Shown: positions 7,877 to 8,247 of the stretch, piece after piece
Layout of the letters: every line of letters begins with the position of its first letter
How positions within the stretch are numbered: the stretch's first letter is position 1
Notes under the pieces: generated by a model
Seen by the model: only the letters and a program-made list of their open reading frames with translations
Told to the model about the DNA's origin: nothing
Databases searched by the model: none
Program-made: the position numbers and the translations under genes
Source of the DNA: CAZGSG01 sp964528095
GTDB lineage: Bacteria; Bacteroidota; Bacteroidia; Chitinophagales; Chitinophagaceae
Assembly (NCBI GenBank): GCA_964528095.1
Contig: CAZGSG010000260.1
Coordinates: 1-8,247, forward strand
Direction: 5' to 3'
Length of the DNA: 8,247 nt

Positions 7877-8247
7877 ATGAGGATCTTATTAAAAAAGCTT
7901 GTGCTTGTTTTCATTCTCTTCTTTTCGATAATGCTTTCAACAAAGGCGCAGAATATTAGCCAGGCTATTTTTAACTACGCTGAAAAGTACAGTCCCGAGC
8001 GCGCATACATTCATTATGACAAGGCTAATTATTCTCCTGGTGATACGATTTGGTTCAAAACCTACCTTTTAAACGAAGTATTGCCAGCTAATCAAAGCAA
8101 AACTTTTTATACTGATTTTATTGACGATAAAGGTGTTTTAATACAACATGTAATAAGCCCTCTTGTAGATGCTGTAACCAAAGGGCAGTTCGAAATTCCT
8201 GTAGCTTATAAAGGTAAATAATGCCGTGTAAAGGCTTATAACCGCTT
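7877..8247 (+). pseudogene. Large envelope protein (MG2 / TonB-plug-type family), N-terminal part with in-frame nonsense codon; runs off window
   Basis: The start at ATG 7877 gives a clear signal peptide: basic R-I-L-L-K-K, a long hydrophobic core, and probable cleavage after A24 before Q25. The mature part opens with a beta-rich module carrying PERAYIHYDKANYSPGDTIW (40-59), then WFKTYLL and SKTFYTDFIDDKG. This is the typical N terminus of a Bacteroidota family of roughly 800-900 residues with an alpha-2-macroglobulin MG2-like domain and a TonB-plug-like domain further on. The frame is closed by TAA at 8219-8221 after only 114 residues. The same frame then reads C-R-V-K-A-Y-N-R to the window edge, which fits the family pattern [HR]-V-[KR]-A-Y-T-[KR] expected exactly there. 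The stop takes the place of a residue that is usually aromatic, so one base change from TAT or TAC would explain it. It may be a pseudogene, a recent mutation or a sequencing error. The alternative, a genuine 114-residue secreted protein, fits less well because the domain would be cut mid-strand. Confidence 0.7.

Noticed and set aside
8219..8241. TAATG stop/start overlap suggesting a coupled downstream gene
   Set aside because: The ATG at 8221 opens a frame that ends after six codons, while the original frame continues with family-like sequence.

Overview
The window looks like chromosomal DNA from a member of the Bacteroidota, most likely a Chitinophagaceae-type bacterium. This rests on recognised protein families, on genes without clear Shine-Dalgarno sites in AT-rich leaders, on a TAnnTTTG-type promoter element, and on signal peptides that end in A-Q. 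All real genes lie on the + strand. No tRNA, rRNA, CRISPR array, insertion sequence or long repeat was seen.

Layout. (1) Positions 1-546 hold the C-terminal part of a membrane protein with a Pycsar-effector-like (PycTM) three-helix domain; its start lies left of the window. (2) Positions 629-1495 encode a lipoprotein of the SdiA-regulated beta-propeller family. Five bases later comes (3), 1501-5115, a 1204-residue exported protein. It joins a purple-acid-phosphatase-like metallophosphoesterase, a middle region with HipA/Fam20-like kinase motifs, and a C-terminal BamA/TamA-type outer-membrane barrel. (4) After a 226-base gap with one good candidate promoter, 5342-7708 encodes a 788-residue cytoplasmic GAF-domain protein with a faint class III cyclase-like motif. 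(5) After a 168-base gap, 7877 starts a secreted or envelope protein of a large Bacteroidota family (MG2 / TonB-plug type). It is stopped by an in-frame TAA at 8219-8221, yet the same frame carries on with family-like sequence to the window end.

How the genes may work together. Genes 2 and 3 are almost certainly cotranscribed and both act in the envelope, so a shared outer-membrane role is plausible but unproven. The PycTM-domain protein and the GAF/cyclase-like protein could both belong to nucleotide signalling, but they are 4.8 kb apart and their link is speculation. The strongest unusual points are the three-module phosphoesterase/kinase-like/barrel protein and the in-frame nonsense codon at the right edge. 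I found no clear evidence of a wholly new defence or mobile system.
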